Below are positions 21,701 to 30,289 of a stretch of DNA of 64,000 nt, piece after piece. The stretch is from Siphonodentalium dalli (taxonomy: Eukaryota; Mollusca; Scaphopoda; Gadilida; Siphonodentaliidae), in NCBI GenBank assembly GCA_032622095.1, contig CP136068.1:152609151-152673150 (forward strand), written 5' to 3'. A model generated the notes under the pieces. It was not told the origin of the DNA. It saw only the letters and a program-made list of their open reading frames with translations, and did not search any database. The position numbers were made by a program, and so were the translations under genes. Within the stretch, counting starts at the first letter, position 1. Every line of letters begins with the position of its first letter.

Positions 21701-22813
21701 CACATTTTGGGAAATTTGATACCATAGTTGACCTTGGTTAGCATTAGTTTGTTGCAATTAATCGATTCTGATAAATAAAGCGTATTTTGAAGAAATGTTG
21801 TTGTTGTTGTATCTTTATGATATGGGGACCCTCTGATCGGATTGAGTACCTTTAAAGTCTTTATTGGTGCTTTTTTATTGCGTACCCATTACTTTATTTT
21901 ATTGTGAAGTACAGCAAAATACGCATGGTTCCAAAACGTTCAATAAAAAACTCTGTCTATTGTCCTTCAAGTTGGACAAGACAAACCTATTTCGTTGACA
22001 ACGTCATTGACGACAGTATCAACTTAAACATAAAATGTCACACTTTTATGAGGTATATATGCTATCTAAATGACTATTTTGTTCAATAAAATGAGGTATT
22101 ATATTATACCAACATCAGTTTTAGTATTCTGCAATTTGTAGTATCCGGTGCGTGTAACAAACATAGAAGGACACAGTGGTGTGAACATGTTAAAACGTTA
22201 TTGCATTCCTGTTCTCGCTGTACCATAACCAGGGCATTCCTGACTCCAAGCATATTGGAACAAGATGGCTGTCAATCAAGACTAGCTGTACCATCGCGTC
22301 ACAACAGACATGTACAATAACGTTAACCAGTTCTCACTCTCTTTCATATTTTCTTTTCAATTTTGATTGTTTTATTTTATAGATTTGTCTTGATTATTTC
22401 TGTTTGTTCATATATTTGTTTAGTTTATTTGAGTTCCATGTTGTCAAATTCATAAATTAACAAGTATTAATTATTAGACCAATAAAGAAATGTATTGAGC
22501 TATTTCATAGTACGGAAATACAATTAATTTTTTGTATCCATATCACACAGGGCTCATCGTGAAGAATCTGCCCTGCATCGGCCGTCCGCGGGCAGAATTC
22601 CTATTCGAAGACGGCTATATGTGGGGCTTACCAGAAGCAGAGGAAGAATTTGATTGGACGAAAAATAAAGATGAGCTGGTTACAGAATTGAAGTCAGAAA
22701 GTGGACGAAAGAAGGGAGTAGGCAAGGGTCTGTTGTCCGACTCTGACGATGCATCACCGTCGAGCGACGAGATGAACATGAAAGACAGACGATCTGATGA
22801 CGATGCAGCATAA
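600..22813 (+). CDS. Rh-type (Rhesus glycoprotein family) ammonium/ammonia channel, 3' six exons
   Basis: Join of 600-744, 2048-2211, 9898-10035, 15685-15818, 21015-21322 and 22551-22813, giving the last 383 residues of a polytopic membrane protein. All junctions are AG/GT and the phases match (0-1-0-0-2-1). Family hallmarks seen: [65 protein letters not shown]. In the Rh/Amt family these carry the conserved Asp (codon 606-608) and the twin pore histidines (codons 630-632 and 15739-15741), all present here, so the pore looks intact. By family knowledge the protein is a plasma-membrane trimer moving NH3/NH4+ (possibly CO2). The N-terminal half lies upstream of the window. Oddities are a long loop before the last membrane segment (exon 21015-21322) and an acidic Ser/Asp tail. 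The identity is secure at family level; which paralogue (Rhp1, Rhbg or Rhcg-like) is not decided. Confidence 0.95.
766..1468. repeat. Inverted pair of GC-containing palindromes
   Basis: 766-853 contains ttcgcgcagtactatttttc followed by a hairpin (gttttgaattcgcgcac / gtgcgcgaattcaaaac). 1379-1468 is a close reverse complement of it. The two arms flank about 520 bp of ordinary AT-rich intron, as expected for a short TIR element or a pair of opposed hairpins. Confidence 0.6.
2048..2211 (+). CDS. Rh channel exon: [12 protein letters not shown] membrane segment
   Basis: Acceptor gctatcgtttcag, donor GTTAGT at 2212. The first two bases complete the Gly codon from the previous exon; the exon then reads [20 protein letters not shown].., a hydrophobic helix, and [10 protein letters not shown]. 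Ends in phase 0. Confidence 0.95.
2240..2697. mobile_element. Family A double-hairpin MITE, copy A1
   Basis: 458 bp. Terminal inverted repeat starts GTGACCCGCCATATCAAATC, about 45 bp on both sides, and runs into CCCTGTGCC. Next to each TIR is a near-perfect ~69-bp hairpin (2291-2359 and 2577-2645); the second is the reverse complement of the first. The centre carries a further small inverted repeat (gagccccagacaaacatgag ... tgtggggctccctgcagg) and no coding capacity. Confidence 0.9.
3179..3442 (+). other. Intronic 87-codon ORF of unknown nature
   Basis: Open frame inside the 2212-9897 intron of the Rh gene. I see no domain, no splice context and no similarity I recognise. It is probably chance or decayed repeat. 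Confidence 0.12.
3745..4130 (+). repeat. Interspersed repeat N, full-length copy (~385 bp)
   Basis: From gatgtgaaacactccggtta to cataatatgtctttaa. Other copies: 340-562 (partial), 15990-16045 plus 20414-20545 (split by an insertion), and 37185-37562 (reverse). Noncoding, with no TIR seen; possibly a SINE or the tail of a larger element. Confidence 0.75.
4348..4805. mobile_element. Family A double-hairpin MITE, copy A2
   Basis: 458 bp, same length and architecture as A1, with the central part in the opposite orientation relative to the TIRs. Hairpins at about 4399-4468 and 4685-4755. The opposite centre between similar ends implies inversion or recombination between the hairpins. Confidence 0.9.
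5056..5132. repeat. Long perfect hairpin
   Basis: agcacatatatatggacaac ... ttcagaac|tgttctgaa ... gttgtccatatatat. Arms of about 35 bp with almost no loop. Probably a minimal palindromic MITE. Confidence 0.8.
5870..6260. other. GC-island-like unexplained stretch in intron
   Basis: Two blocks with gccgactcggccg and ccggactcggcctccg in an AT-rich surround. Short frames are open on the - strand but no protein is recognised. Possibly two diverged copies of one repeat. Confidence 0.25.
6417..6895 (-). pseudogene. Non-LTR retrotransposon ORF2 C-terminal fragment
   Basis: Two overlapping - strand frames (6895-6581 and 6668-6417), separated by a frameshift, together show [29 protein letters not shown], a CxxC pair and [17 protein letters not shown]. 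This is the C-terminal Cys/His region common to many LINE ORF2 proteins and similar in layout to 30290-30856. Truncated, frameshifted and intronic, so a dead copy. Confidence 0.75.
7029..7114. repeat. Palindromic mini-element with AT-rich loop
   Basis: cacaggggtccgggaa ... ttcccggacccctgtg around about 55 bp of pure A/T-rich sequence. A small foldback element. Confidence 0.7.
8310..8445 (+). repeat. Interspersed repeat P, one arm
   Basis: ttccatattatataccattt-gaaagaggaa and ataaactgtgaatatgttgt are shared with 25701-26088 (both arms) and 50576-50706 (reverse). Frames across it are repeat-derived. Confidence 0.6.
8711..8823 (+). repeat. Interspersed repeat M
   Basis: About 110 bp (ctggatccagaactgtcaac ... 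gggtcgagtcgggtcggga ... catgtataattat), nearly identical to 38956-39066. No coding signal. Confidence 0.75.
8866..9841. mobile_element. Family A double-hairpin MITE, copy A3, carrying a nested insertion
   Basis: TIR GTGACCCGCC... at both ends. A 15-bp direct repeat ATATGTAGTGTATAT flanks it exactly (8851-8865 and 9842-9856). The left hairpin is interrupted after TGCCAA by a 514-bp insert (8921-9434). Without the insert the copy is about the size of A1. Confidence 0.88.
8921..9434. mobile_element. Element nested in A3, G-run/C-run ends
   Basis: Begins CATGGGGG (G17 run) and ends CCCCCCTGG, flanked by direct TGCCAA (8915-8920 and 9435-9440), a likely 6-bp target duplication within the family A hairpin. 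Contains a cagcggccatcttgga motif. Open frames in it come from homopolymer runs. Confidence 0.6.
9898..10035 (+). CDS. Rh channel exon: [16 protein letters not shown]
   Basis: Acceptor tattatgtgcag, donor GTTAGT at 10036; 46 whole codons. Encodes [20 protein letters not shown] and a Gly-rich helix ending GFKYIT. The 3' target duplication of the family A element at 8866-9841 ends only 41 bp before the exon. Confidence 0.96.
10545..10930. mobile_element. Family A double-hairpin MITE, copy A4 (TIR-truncated)
   Basis: Both hairpins (near 10567-10637 and 10850-10915) and the centre are present, but the outer GTGACCCGCCATATC part of each TIR is missing. It starts at about atcgggatttttt and ends cacagggtaaaaaaa. 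Confidence 0.85.
11884..11990. repeat. Cluster of GCTTAAGC palindromes
   Basis: Six or so spaced copies of (a/g)cgcttaagcgna joined by attaatta or aatcaatt. The same words recur at 42700-42740, 42930-42960, 43433 and 43600-43630 beside the 27-bp satellite. Confidence 0.6.
12302..12487. mobile_element. Family E full-palindrome MITE, copy 1 (TA target)
   Basis: CAGTGATGCTCTAATTAATC ... GAGCATTACTG, flanked by TA on both sides. The whole element folds into one hairpin centred on the GCTCTCGAGC-like middle. TA duplication and CAGT ends suggest a Tc1/mariner-type origin. Nested in the hAT-like element. Confidence 0.85.
14165..14643. mobile_element. Family F TTAA element, copy in Rh intron (479 bp)
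   Basis: Exact TTAA on both sides (14161-14164, 14644-14647). Ends AGGTACTCAATCCGAT / ATCCGTAAAGAGGGTC... with one mutation (ggatttagtacct). Noncoding. TTAA specificity is known for piggyBac and Kolobok; the AGG start does not fit the canonical CCY ends of piggyBac. Confidence 0.85.
14767..15657 (+). repeat. 27-bp minisatellite, exactly 33 copies
   Basis: Unit agctttggtgacatgcatgg agatgta, 33 x 27 = 891 bp. Only unit 12 differs (T to A at about 15069). Because the period is divisible by 3, three frames stay open on both strands (for example MHGDVSFGD repeated on +), but there is no start context, splice logic or diversity expected of a protein. It ends 27 bp before the exon at 15685. Confidence 0.97.
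15685..15818 (+). CDS. Rh channel exon: second pore histidine
   Basis: Acceptor ttcatttcag at 15684, donor GTATGC at 15819. Reads [23 protein letters not shown].., joining in phase to ..KYIT of the previous exon. The 27-bp minisatellite ends at 15657, leaving only 27 bp for the polypyrimidine tract and acceptor; the branch point may lie inside the repeat. Confidence 0.94.
15990..16045 (+). repeat. Repeat N, left piece of a split copy
   Basis: aaaatgatgtgaaacactcc ... gagaataatcttg; the sequence resumes at 20414 (ctcaaagtagctatttg). The full copy at 3745 reads straight through this point, so 16046-20413 is an insertion. Confidence 0.8.
16863..17174 (-). other. 103-codon ORF inside the 4.4-kb element
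   Basis: Begins [17 protein letters not shown] and carries seven or eight Cys residues; no motif recognised. It may be captured host exon sequence or chance. Confidence 0.2.
18205..18700 (+). repeat. Degenerate tandem repeat, ~145-bp period
   Basis: Four diverged units marked by (g/t)ttgtagggtgg and by gatccaaaatgg-(t/c)-(g/c)gccgc. Part of the 4.4-kb element. Confidence 0.65.
19465..19800 (+). repeat. Tandem duplication, ~165-bp period
   Basis: Two units sharing atttcaactcgcaca, aaacgctctttaaatt and gactctgaaa(g/a)tagac; a third partial, diverged unit is near 20270-20340. Confidence 0.65.
20414..20545 (+). repeat. Repeat N, right piece of the split copy
   Basis: Continues the copy begun at 15990. 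Also carries an internal deletion relative to 3745-4130 (gatggcgagtactatctgat). Confidence 0.8.
20560..20830 (+). repeat. Short palindromes and a 3-unit tandem repeat
   Basis: attgtccacttataaatgga-caat recurs in both orientations at 20560-20655. From 20740 to 20828 three units of gaagaagtgtttttgacgaa ataacgga follow each other. Confidence 0.6.
21015..21322 (+). CDS. Rh channel exon: extended extracellular loop and last TM helix
   Basis: Acceptor ctatcttttcag, donor GTAAAT at 21323. Begins with T completing the AG|T codon, then LYKMFPAM. About 75 residues (Met/Pro-rich, [12 protein letters not shown], with two N-glycosylation sequons NYT and NVT) precede the conserved [13 protein letters not shown] and the helix [16 protein letters not shown]. 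Vertebrate Rh proteins have a clearly shorter loop here, so this is a lineage-specific expansion. Confidence 0.92.
21396..21851. mobile_element. Family F TTAA element, third copy (456 bp)
   Basis: TTAA at 21392-21395 and 21852-21855. Starts AGGTACTCAAACCGATCAGA and ends ATCGGATTGAGTACCT. Lies in the last intron of the Rh gene, 73 bp after the donor. Confidence 0.88.
22551..22813 (+). CDS. Rh channel last exon: cytoplasmic C-tail and stop
   Basis: Acceptor atatcacacag; the first two bases complete a Gly codon to give [17 protein letters not shown]. The tail has the conserved [11 protein letters not shown] element, then a charged Ser/Asp-rich end ([13 protein letters not shown]..) and stop TAA at 22811-22813. 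Confidence 0.94.
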
Positions 22814-22955
22814 AACGAACATAATTTCTCACCCATAAAACAAAAGTTCATATTAAAATGTTTGAAGGCCCACTACATAATGTTCAGAACCTCAAATTTC
22901 TTAAAACATTTTATTATATATGTCATATAGCATTGGAAAGAGGAAGCTACATAAA

Positions 22956-22961
22956 AATAAA
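22956..22961 (+). promoter_or_regulatory. Candidate poly(A) signal of the Rh gene
   Basis: AATAAA 143 bp after the stop codon, in an AT-rich 3' flank. An ATTAAA also lies near 22853. The cleavage site cannot be fixed from sequence alone. Confidence 0.5.
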
Positions 22962-23111
22962 TTGATGTTATTTGGTTGAAACATGTTAAAGTATACCCAG
23001 TAAAGTAAAGAAACCCAGGGCACTCGCAGTGGGTAAATATGCAAAAAATATAAAAGTCTGTAATCATCACCATGAAGAACATGGACAAATAAATAAATAG
23101 AGGATCTCATA

Positions 23112-23241
23112 AAAAAATTGTTAGGCCAATGCATTCTCTTATATATGCGAGGCGACCTATGGTCGACTCGCATATATAAGAGAATGCATTGGCACAGGGT
23201 AAAAATCCCGACTTACGACTGGATTTGATATGGCGGGTCAC
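23112..23241. mobile_element. Family A MITE, 3' half only (A5)
   Basis: Contains one hairpin and the right TIR (cgacttacgactggatttga tatggcgggtcac). The left half is absent, as if two hairpins recombined or the copy was truncated. Confidence 0.85.
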
Positions 23242-23511
23242 TTATCACCAATACATACACATGAGGGTATTGCCACCCACATATGAAACAAACCTCCATA
23301 ACCCAAGGTTTATTAGATGCATCATCTTACACACTGGTGTGTGTTTGCGTTTATACACTAGCTAACATTGGGCCAATTACTGTCATTTATGACCCACCAA
23401 TAGTGGCTCCTTTGTCTATAGACTATATTGAGTCGTTTTTTGTCATAATAATATGCGGGATATGATCATTCTTGTTTGCAGGCTGAATATAATTGTAACA
23501 TGTGTTGGAAC

Positions 23512-23763
23512 AAGCCTTGAAATATGGTGTCTGTCATTTGCAGAATGAGGTCCCCAGAGGGTGAATTTAGTGATGCTACCCCACATAGCGGGCTAGCATC
23601 ACCAAATTCACCCTCTGGGAACCTCATTCTGCTGACGTGTAAGCAGAATGAGGTCCCCAGAGGGTGAATTTGGTGATGCTAGCCCGCTATGCGGGGTAGC
23701 ATCACTAAATTCACCCTCTGGGGACCTCATTCTGCAAACGACAGACACCCTATTTCAAGGCAT
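23512..23763. mobile_element. Family H double-hairpin MITE, copy 1
   Basis: TIR gccttgaaatatggtgtctg ... cagacaccctatttcaaggc. Two long hairpins in series (23541-23637, 23643-23735) built from gcagaatgaggtccccagag ggtgaatttagtgatgct. No coding content. Confidence 0.88.
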
Positions 23764-23765
23764 GT

Positions 23766-24930
23766 GTAGGAAATTATCTCTAATGAGCTTGTTTTGTTAA
23801 AGGCCCATGCACTTTTCGAATAGTGGAATCGTTTAGCGCACAATAACAGAAGAATCGTTCACTTCCGGATTAAAGCACCAAACTTCGCACATATATTGTC
23901 CACTCTATCCCTGATCATAATCCAGCTGGTACCACCTTTCGATTAAGTGGAAACCGTTAAATTCAAGATGGCGCCCAACATGGCCGCCGTTTTTCAGACG
24001 GGTCACTATGTCAGTTTGATGCAAATTATAGTGAGAAAATCTTGTCATAATTATGTGAAGATATTAAAGATAAAATGCCACATTTATAGGGCAAAATTGG
24101 AACTCACCGTCCAAGATGGCCGCCAAAATGGCAGCCGGAATTGGAAAATTTGATGTTTGTTTTCAATAATATCTTTAAAATCAGTTTGCTGTTTGGTGCT
24201 GGTTGAGAATTTTATGTTGTGACTTTATGTTGTATTGTTCATGTTAACTGACATTGGGGCAATGCAATATGCCATTCGTGGGGTCGTCACCCTTCTGATC
24301 CCTAACAAATTTGATTATATAGAACCCGGTATAAAATTTCACCAAAAATCACTATTGGGATTCTAGTCACGTTTCATCAAGAAACATGCAGAACTGTGCA
24401 ATGTAAGTGAGGCATTCCATTTCTTTAGTATGCGTATTCCAACTCATTAGTACCAAAATTGTCACTTTGGCTCAAAATGGCTGCCAAATTGTGACAAATG
24501 GTAACTATTGCCTCAGCGTGCCTTGCAACTGCACAAAAGCTGTGGTTGATGACCAAAATTTTGTCTTATATACATTGAATAGTAACATTTATGATGCACC
24601 AAACAGTTGATTTATCACTTATATCCCATACATTATTATCTGCTGGTAGCAGAAAGGTAGCAAATTGTGACTCACTTGATTATTAAACATGTTACTTAAT
24701 CAAGTGAAAACTAAATATTCCTTTCTGGTTGTCCCAGTACCTTATGAGGCATAACAAATTCATTTTAAAGGATGCAGTATGGAATTTTGCCCAAAAATTT
24801 CTTTTGAGATTCTGGCCAGGTTTATGAACGGAAATGGGCAGAGCGTCGAAACGAAGCTGGCCGGGACCAATTTATGTGGCTACTCTCGCAAATTAGCGCT
24901 AAAATTAATCAACATTGATCAACGTAATAC
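23766..24930. other. No gene; diverged repeat carrying ATGGC(C/G)GCC motifs
   Basis: caagatggcgcccaacatgg near 23967, ccaagatggccgccaaaatg near 24113 and ctcaaaatggctgcc near 24474 echo the tandem units in the 31734-36816 element. Short frames only. Confidence 0.45.
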
Positions 24931-24939
24931 ATAGTGTAT

Positions 24940-25440
24940 GTAACATGGTAGTCAGGAGGTGACTTTGTGGTCATAGGTCGGGTGAACATGTATACATGAA
25001 GTCACATATAATCACGAATGGTATGAAACTGTGAATAGTTACAAAAGGAGTGTCTATATGGTCATGGTGTGGTGTTCATGCAGGTATACATGGAGTGCTA
25101 ATGTGTGATGTGAATATGTATACACGGAGTAGCTGTATGGTCATTGCAGTGGTGTATGGGTATGACAAGATTGCAAGCGTAGCTACATGGTATATATTTG
25201 GATGGGGTGTACATGTATATGAATATCTTTAGTGGCTATATGGCAATGAGTGTGGCCAATATGTGTATATGGAGTGACTGTATATGGCCAATGGCGGTGT
25301 AAACAAGAATCGACTATATGACCACAAATGTGGTTATGAGTATACAGCGAGTGGCTGAATTGTCATGAGTGAGGTGTATATGCAAGCCTGGGGTGTATGG
25401 ATGGCCGTGTGCGCGGGGTATTGGTATATACAAAAGCGGA
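24940..25440 (+). repeat. Degenerate minisatellite
   Basis: Loose repetition of gtatatggagtg(g/a)ct-(g/a)tatggtcat and g(t/g)ggtgta over about 500 bp. Too diverged for a firm unit length. Confidence 0.45.
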
Positions 25441-25700
25441 CATTCATGGTATCGCTTTGACATTCTACAGTGTATATATATCCTTTAATGTAGCCATAAG
25501 ATTTGATACAAGATAGGTACCCCATAATCTCTAATTTTCGAAATGTCAAGGTCAATTTGATGGTCAAGGGGCCACCAAAATCCTTGAACCAGCTAACTGG
25601 TTGGTGTGGACCACATTCCCAAAAAAAAAACTCTTAAAGTTTCATGCTTTAATCCAAAAGTGAACGATTTTGTGTTAAGCTACTCAACTAAAATGAACAG

Positions 25701-26088
25701 ATCACATTATATTCCATATTATATACCATTTGAAAGAGGAACCAAACTATATATTTCCTAAATCCGGAACAGCTGTGGTCTGTATAGGAGCGTCCGCCAA
25801 GAGACAGAGATTCTCAGATCTCACCAAGACTTCCGCAGTTATTTACCCCAGAATGCATCATAATTCACAAATAAGAGATATATATATTCCCCTTCCACTG
25901 AGAGTAATAGACAGGCAATACAGACCACGTCGAAATTAAGCACATGCAGAACGCACATCGGTGCCTTGACAAATACAACATGTCCACAGTTTATTCGAGC
26001 GGAAGTTGATTATACAATGTTTTGGGGTTTCCTCTTTCAAGTGGTATATAATATGGAATATGTTGTATATAATTTGGTCGTTTGAAAA
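25701..26088. mobile_element. Repeat P, copy with inverted arms
   Basis: Left arm cacattatattccatattata..tttgaaagagga and right arm tcctctttcaagtggtatat..atatggaatatgttg are reverse complements. A TIR-like or palindromic element of about 390 bp. Confidence 0.6.
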
Positions 26089-26105
26089 TTAAGTGGGCCT
26101 TTAAA

Positions 26106-26790
26106 TTTGGAACGGGGAATGGAGTTGTGGAATAATATTGATGATGGATATTAAAGGGGTACTGTACGCCATTTTCATTAAATTTCCGGTGACAACAACG
26201 ATCTAATATCGATAATATATAGAAACATAAGTAATTTGAGTCGAAGATGTATTCTGTAAACGCTCAGGTATATAGGCTATCTTAAAATTTAATAATTTAA
26301 AAGTTAATAATTTGATATAAATTGAATTTATGACTGGAGCCATAAAATGGCGTCAATTAAATTACGAATTTCCGTAATCAAAATAAAGTAATTGAAGGAT
26401 ACTGGATGTTAAACCGATCGCACACACGATTGCTTAAAATATTATAATGATACGGGGAGAACACTCAAGTCACTCACTGACTAGCGACGATACAATAACT
26501 TAAATGATTATATGGGACTAGTATGCCTATAATATTACTTTTATTTGATTCATTTGGTTGAAAACTGTACAAAAATTACTCGACAACGACAATTTGTATT
26601 TTTGCATTCCGGTAAATTTGTCATCCGTAACACTACTTCGTACTCAACAGACTTTCAAATAATGAAAAAATTGTTACCTTATTCTCTGACTCGGAGACTA
26701 TAGAAACCAACAACAACATTTGGCGTACAGTACCCCTTTAAACTTTAATATCCATCATCAGTATTATTCCACAACTCCATTCCCCGTTCC
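26106..26790. repeat. Palindrome split by a family G element
   Basis: Arms ggaacggggaatggagttgt.. (26109-26150) and ..acaactccattccccgttcc (26742-26790) are mirror images meeting at a central TTAA. Family G is inserted precisely there. Confidence 0.75.
26155..26737. mobile_element. Family G TTAA element (583 bp)
   Basis: TTAA on both sides (26151-26154, 26738-26741), ends AGGGGTACTGTACGCCA / TGGCGTACAGTACCCCT. Noncoding, AT-rich. Partial relatives: 29534-29576 (left end only), and 37723-38110 with 39105-39262 (both halves separated). Confidence 0.88.
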
Positions 26791-28835
26791 AGTTTTCTTA
26801 TTTGTTCTTCATTCATGCATAATCAATTTAAGTATTAATTTCAACGAAAAGCGCCTGGTACTTACCTTATACTTATGTACATCTTCATATATTGCATTTC
26901 CAACAAATGTTGTTCAACTTTGTATATATATATATATTCATTGAGTAAAATGAATAAAACAATACTTAAAATTATCGATTTCAATAGTGTTGCATGCCAG
27001 CTATAGTGGTAAGTGTACGCGGTTATATACGTGTTTCAAATTCATATATAGCACCTAAATCGGCGTTCCCAACCTCCTTCTCGCAGGGACGTGACTATAG
27101 ATGGTATTGGGGGGGGGGGGGGGGTCCGACTTATAATTTCCTACTGCATCCCCCCTCAAAACTCTGGGAAAATTCATTAGCACCCAACTGATACGTAAAA
27201 CTTCTAAATTGTCCAACTTATGACAATAACATGCATCCACACGTCTGTGGTGTCCCCAAAGTTTACTCTCGTGTAAATCTGGTTCGGATTGACATCTAGC
27301 GGATACGGGAGGAGAGAATACAGTAGACACTGGGCCCTGATTGGTCAATAGCCTTGTGTGTTGTTTTTTTTTTTTAAATAAAAATTACATCACACCTCTA
27401 CTCTATGATTTCCCATAGATAAAATATCGATTGGCATAGGAATTAACCCTTTGTAGCTAAGTTCGAATTTTATGGTGTGGTCCAAAATATTTTTTTAGTG
27501 CGGTTCTGACACTAGTTACGAAAACACAAGATTTAAAGTGAATTACCAACTAGACGGACATGTCTATCTTTCAGATTTAGAGAACATTTTGGACTAAGGA
27601 TTTATATTGTAAACAGTATATACAAAAACGTTTGCACTGAAGCCTATGGAAAACATTTACGCCAGTGTAACCCAAAAAATATCCGACGAGCTGCCGAAAA
27701 TAAAATAAAAATTATTGTCGCCAGAATGATTTATGAAAATAAACAAAGAGGGATAACTCTATATTATCTTTTGAAAGTGATCCCAACGCGAACGGCAGAG
27801 TGCCACAGCATTCTGGACTCCTCGACCTATGACCTCTGGGGTCTACGGTGACGGAATCTGACGAGGTTTGCCGAATGCGAACCACAGATCTTTATGATAT
27901 TTAAAAGATCTACTGTCCGATTTGACACCGTTTTATATTCAAGAAAATAATAGACCGTGCCAATAAGTTCATTAATATGGGTTTTAATGATCACATATAT
28001 ACCTTAAAAATGGAAAGTTTTAACACGATTTGAAGTTTTGTCTGCTAGTATAGCAATAATTCCAGTCCCAAAAAGACTTTTGTGGATTTTTTCGCTTAAA
28101 ACATAACCAGTCGGAACCCTTTGAGAGCAAAAGGCTTCTTTAACAATTTCTTCGGATCAAACAGCCTGACGACCATATGAATAAGCGAGATCACTTGGTC
28201 GTGGCCGTATTGGATTCATCAAGCTCCGTTCCGTGGTTTCAGAGATTCTTCCAGCCCCGGTACCGTGGTTTTAGTGCTACTGCATGGTCAAAGTTTTGGA
28301 GTATCGATTCCACAATGGAACTTTTGAATTTTTCATGGCTTCCATATATTAGTTGACTAATGGCAATCTTGGACAGTAGTTGAGTGTATTTTGTGAGGGT
28401 ATCTTGGGAGCCACCCAACAATTAATCCCCTTTATTTCATCAAAATATTTGAGTTGGTGATAGGGTTCTTGGGATACGCAATATCTTGGGCCATCCAACA
28501 ATCTATTTGACTAAATCGGTCGAGGCGCTGCGAAATGGTAATCTTCGATCATTGAAGGGTTTTGGGGAACTTTGCGAAGGGTATATCGGTGTCACCCCAC
28601 ACCTAAAATGTCTTACCATGTTCAGTTTAAGTGACACATAGTGTAAAGACATTTTTTTAAACTTAAGTTCATTTATCAGGATTGAGAAAAGCTTCAATAT
28701 AGAAATATATTTTAATATATTTTAGGATATACAAAACGCTACACTGATCCTATAAAAAATAATTTAATGATAATAATTAAGTGGCTTCTAACTAAACTTC
28801 AGAAATCGCACAACTATTTTAAATGCTTCCATTAC
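26791..28835. other. No gene seen
   Basis: Ordinary AT-rich sequence with one G18 run (27109-27126) and a (TA)n stretch near 26925. The longest frames (27348-27055 -, 27191 +) run through the homopolymer and look fortuitous. Confidence 0.5.
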
Positions 28836-28839
28836 ATGT

Positions 28840-29297
28840 AGGTACTCAATCCGATCAGACGATCCCCATATCACCAAGTTACAACAACAACAACAACAAC
28901 AACATTTCTTCGCTTTAGTTATCAGATCGATTAATTAGAACAAAATAATTCTAACCACTGTCAACTATGGTATAAAATTTGCCGAAACGTGTTTTTTATT
29001 AACATATTGTTCAACGAAATGTGGTCTTATTATCACTTGAGTATCACGAAATTTGGCCGTATTACCACTTTTTAGAGTTTTAGAGTTATCCATCTTAATC
29101 CGCAATTTTGTCCGAGATCGTCGGTTTGATGACTTTTTTCTGGATCACAAATAAGTACACATTTCGAGAAATAAAAAAAATTCAAAAATCGATATCTGAC
29201 AACTCTCAGCTTTGGTGGGTGGGTTCCTGAAATATTGTTTTTACCCCCGAAGCCAAAGAAATAGTAATTTGGAAGCGTTAATTCGGATTATGCATCT
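28840..29297. mobile_element. Family F TTAA element, variant copy
   Basis: Starts AGGTACTCAATCCGATCAGA; ends GGATTATGCATCT followed by TTAA (29298-29301). The left TTAA is not preserved. Shares the variant right end with the copy at 1-145. Confidence 0.75.
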
Positions 29298-29533
29298 TTA
29301 ACGTTTTGAGTTACACAGGAAAACTTCGTCAAGAGGGGAGGGATTTCAAGCAAATAAAAAGTTTCAGATTCTTTTGACAAGAATGGACTCCATTTTTGTA
29401 GCGGATCTCGAATGCCTTTTTCAGTATGTATAAGTATCATACACAAGGAGTGCTTTTAATAACATTTTTGCAACATGAAGAGCCATTAGAAATACGTTAT
29501 TTTTTATTTTGAATTTTCTATGCGTTTATTTAA

Positions 29534-29576
29534 AGGGGTACAGTACGCCATTTTCAATAAATTCCCGGTGACAACA
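29534..29576 (+). mobile_element. Family G element, left-end fragment
   Basis: TTAA then AGGGGTACAGTACGCCATTT tcaataaattcccggtgacaa, broken off at the start of the (GA)n tract. Confidence 0.65.
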
Positions 29577-29584
29577 CACAGACA

Positions 29585-29599
29585 GACATACAGAGAGAC

Positions 29600-29682
<83 letters not shown>
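29585..29682 (+). repeat. (GA)n microsatellite
   Basis: Over 90 bp of nearly pure GA after a gacagacag lead-in. It produces artificial Ser-Leu frames on the - strand. Confidence 0.97.
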
Positions 29683-29685
<3 letters not shown>

Positions 29686-29805
29686 TCATTTATTAACGTG
29701 ACATGTGCAATACATAAATAATCAATATATATATATATAAGTTTCAATTACAGTTAGCACCCGGCCCAAAGGGTCTATATGCCACGCTTATATAATAGTA
29801 TATAG

Positions 29806-29953
29806 AGGATCTCACATGAGTTTCTATTTTATACGGAATTTATCAACCGAGTTCACTAAATTCGATTTGAGCCGAGGTTTACCGAGGCTCAAATAGAATT
29901 TAGTGGACGAGGTTGATAAATTACGTATAAAATAGGACGAGTGTGAGATACTT
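29806..29953. repeat. Palindromic element, ~148 bp
   Basis: gatctcacatgag..ctattttatacg..aatttatcaac..cactaaattc on the left returns in reverse on the right around the centre gagccgaggtttaccgaggctc. A foldback MITE. Confidence 0.75.
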
Positions 29954-30289
29954 TTTATCAGATGATCAAATAAACGCGAAGCAATGCGAAATATCCACAG
30001 AAAACAACGATAAAAACCGCAGCGATCGCAAGTCATTTGAAGAACGATGTGACGTCATCTCACGCGCTGATATTAAACGTGTCTCTTATCGATAATTATG
30101 AAACTGCTTTTATGGGCAAATTATGTGATAAAAGTATGTACATGGTTTGGTCCAACACATGTGGACTATCCTCAGTGATGATATTCAGAGAATATAAAGT
30201 AGAGAATTTCATTTTAATCTTACACAATTTGGAGATATTCGGGTTTATATATTTTGTATTCTTATATGTTGATACGTTTGGTATGTAAT

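Noticed and set aside
29504-29747. Ser-Leu repeat protein on the - strand
   Set aside because: Translation of the (GA)n microsatellite.
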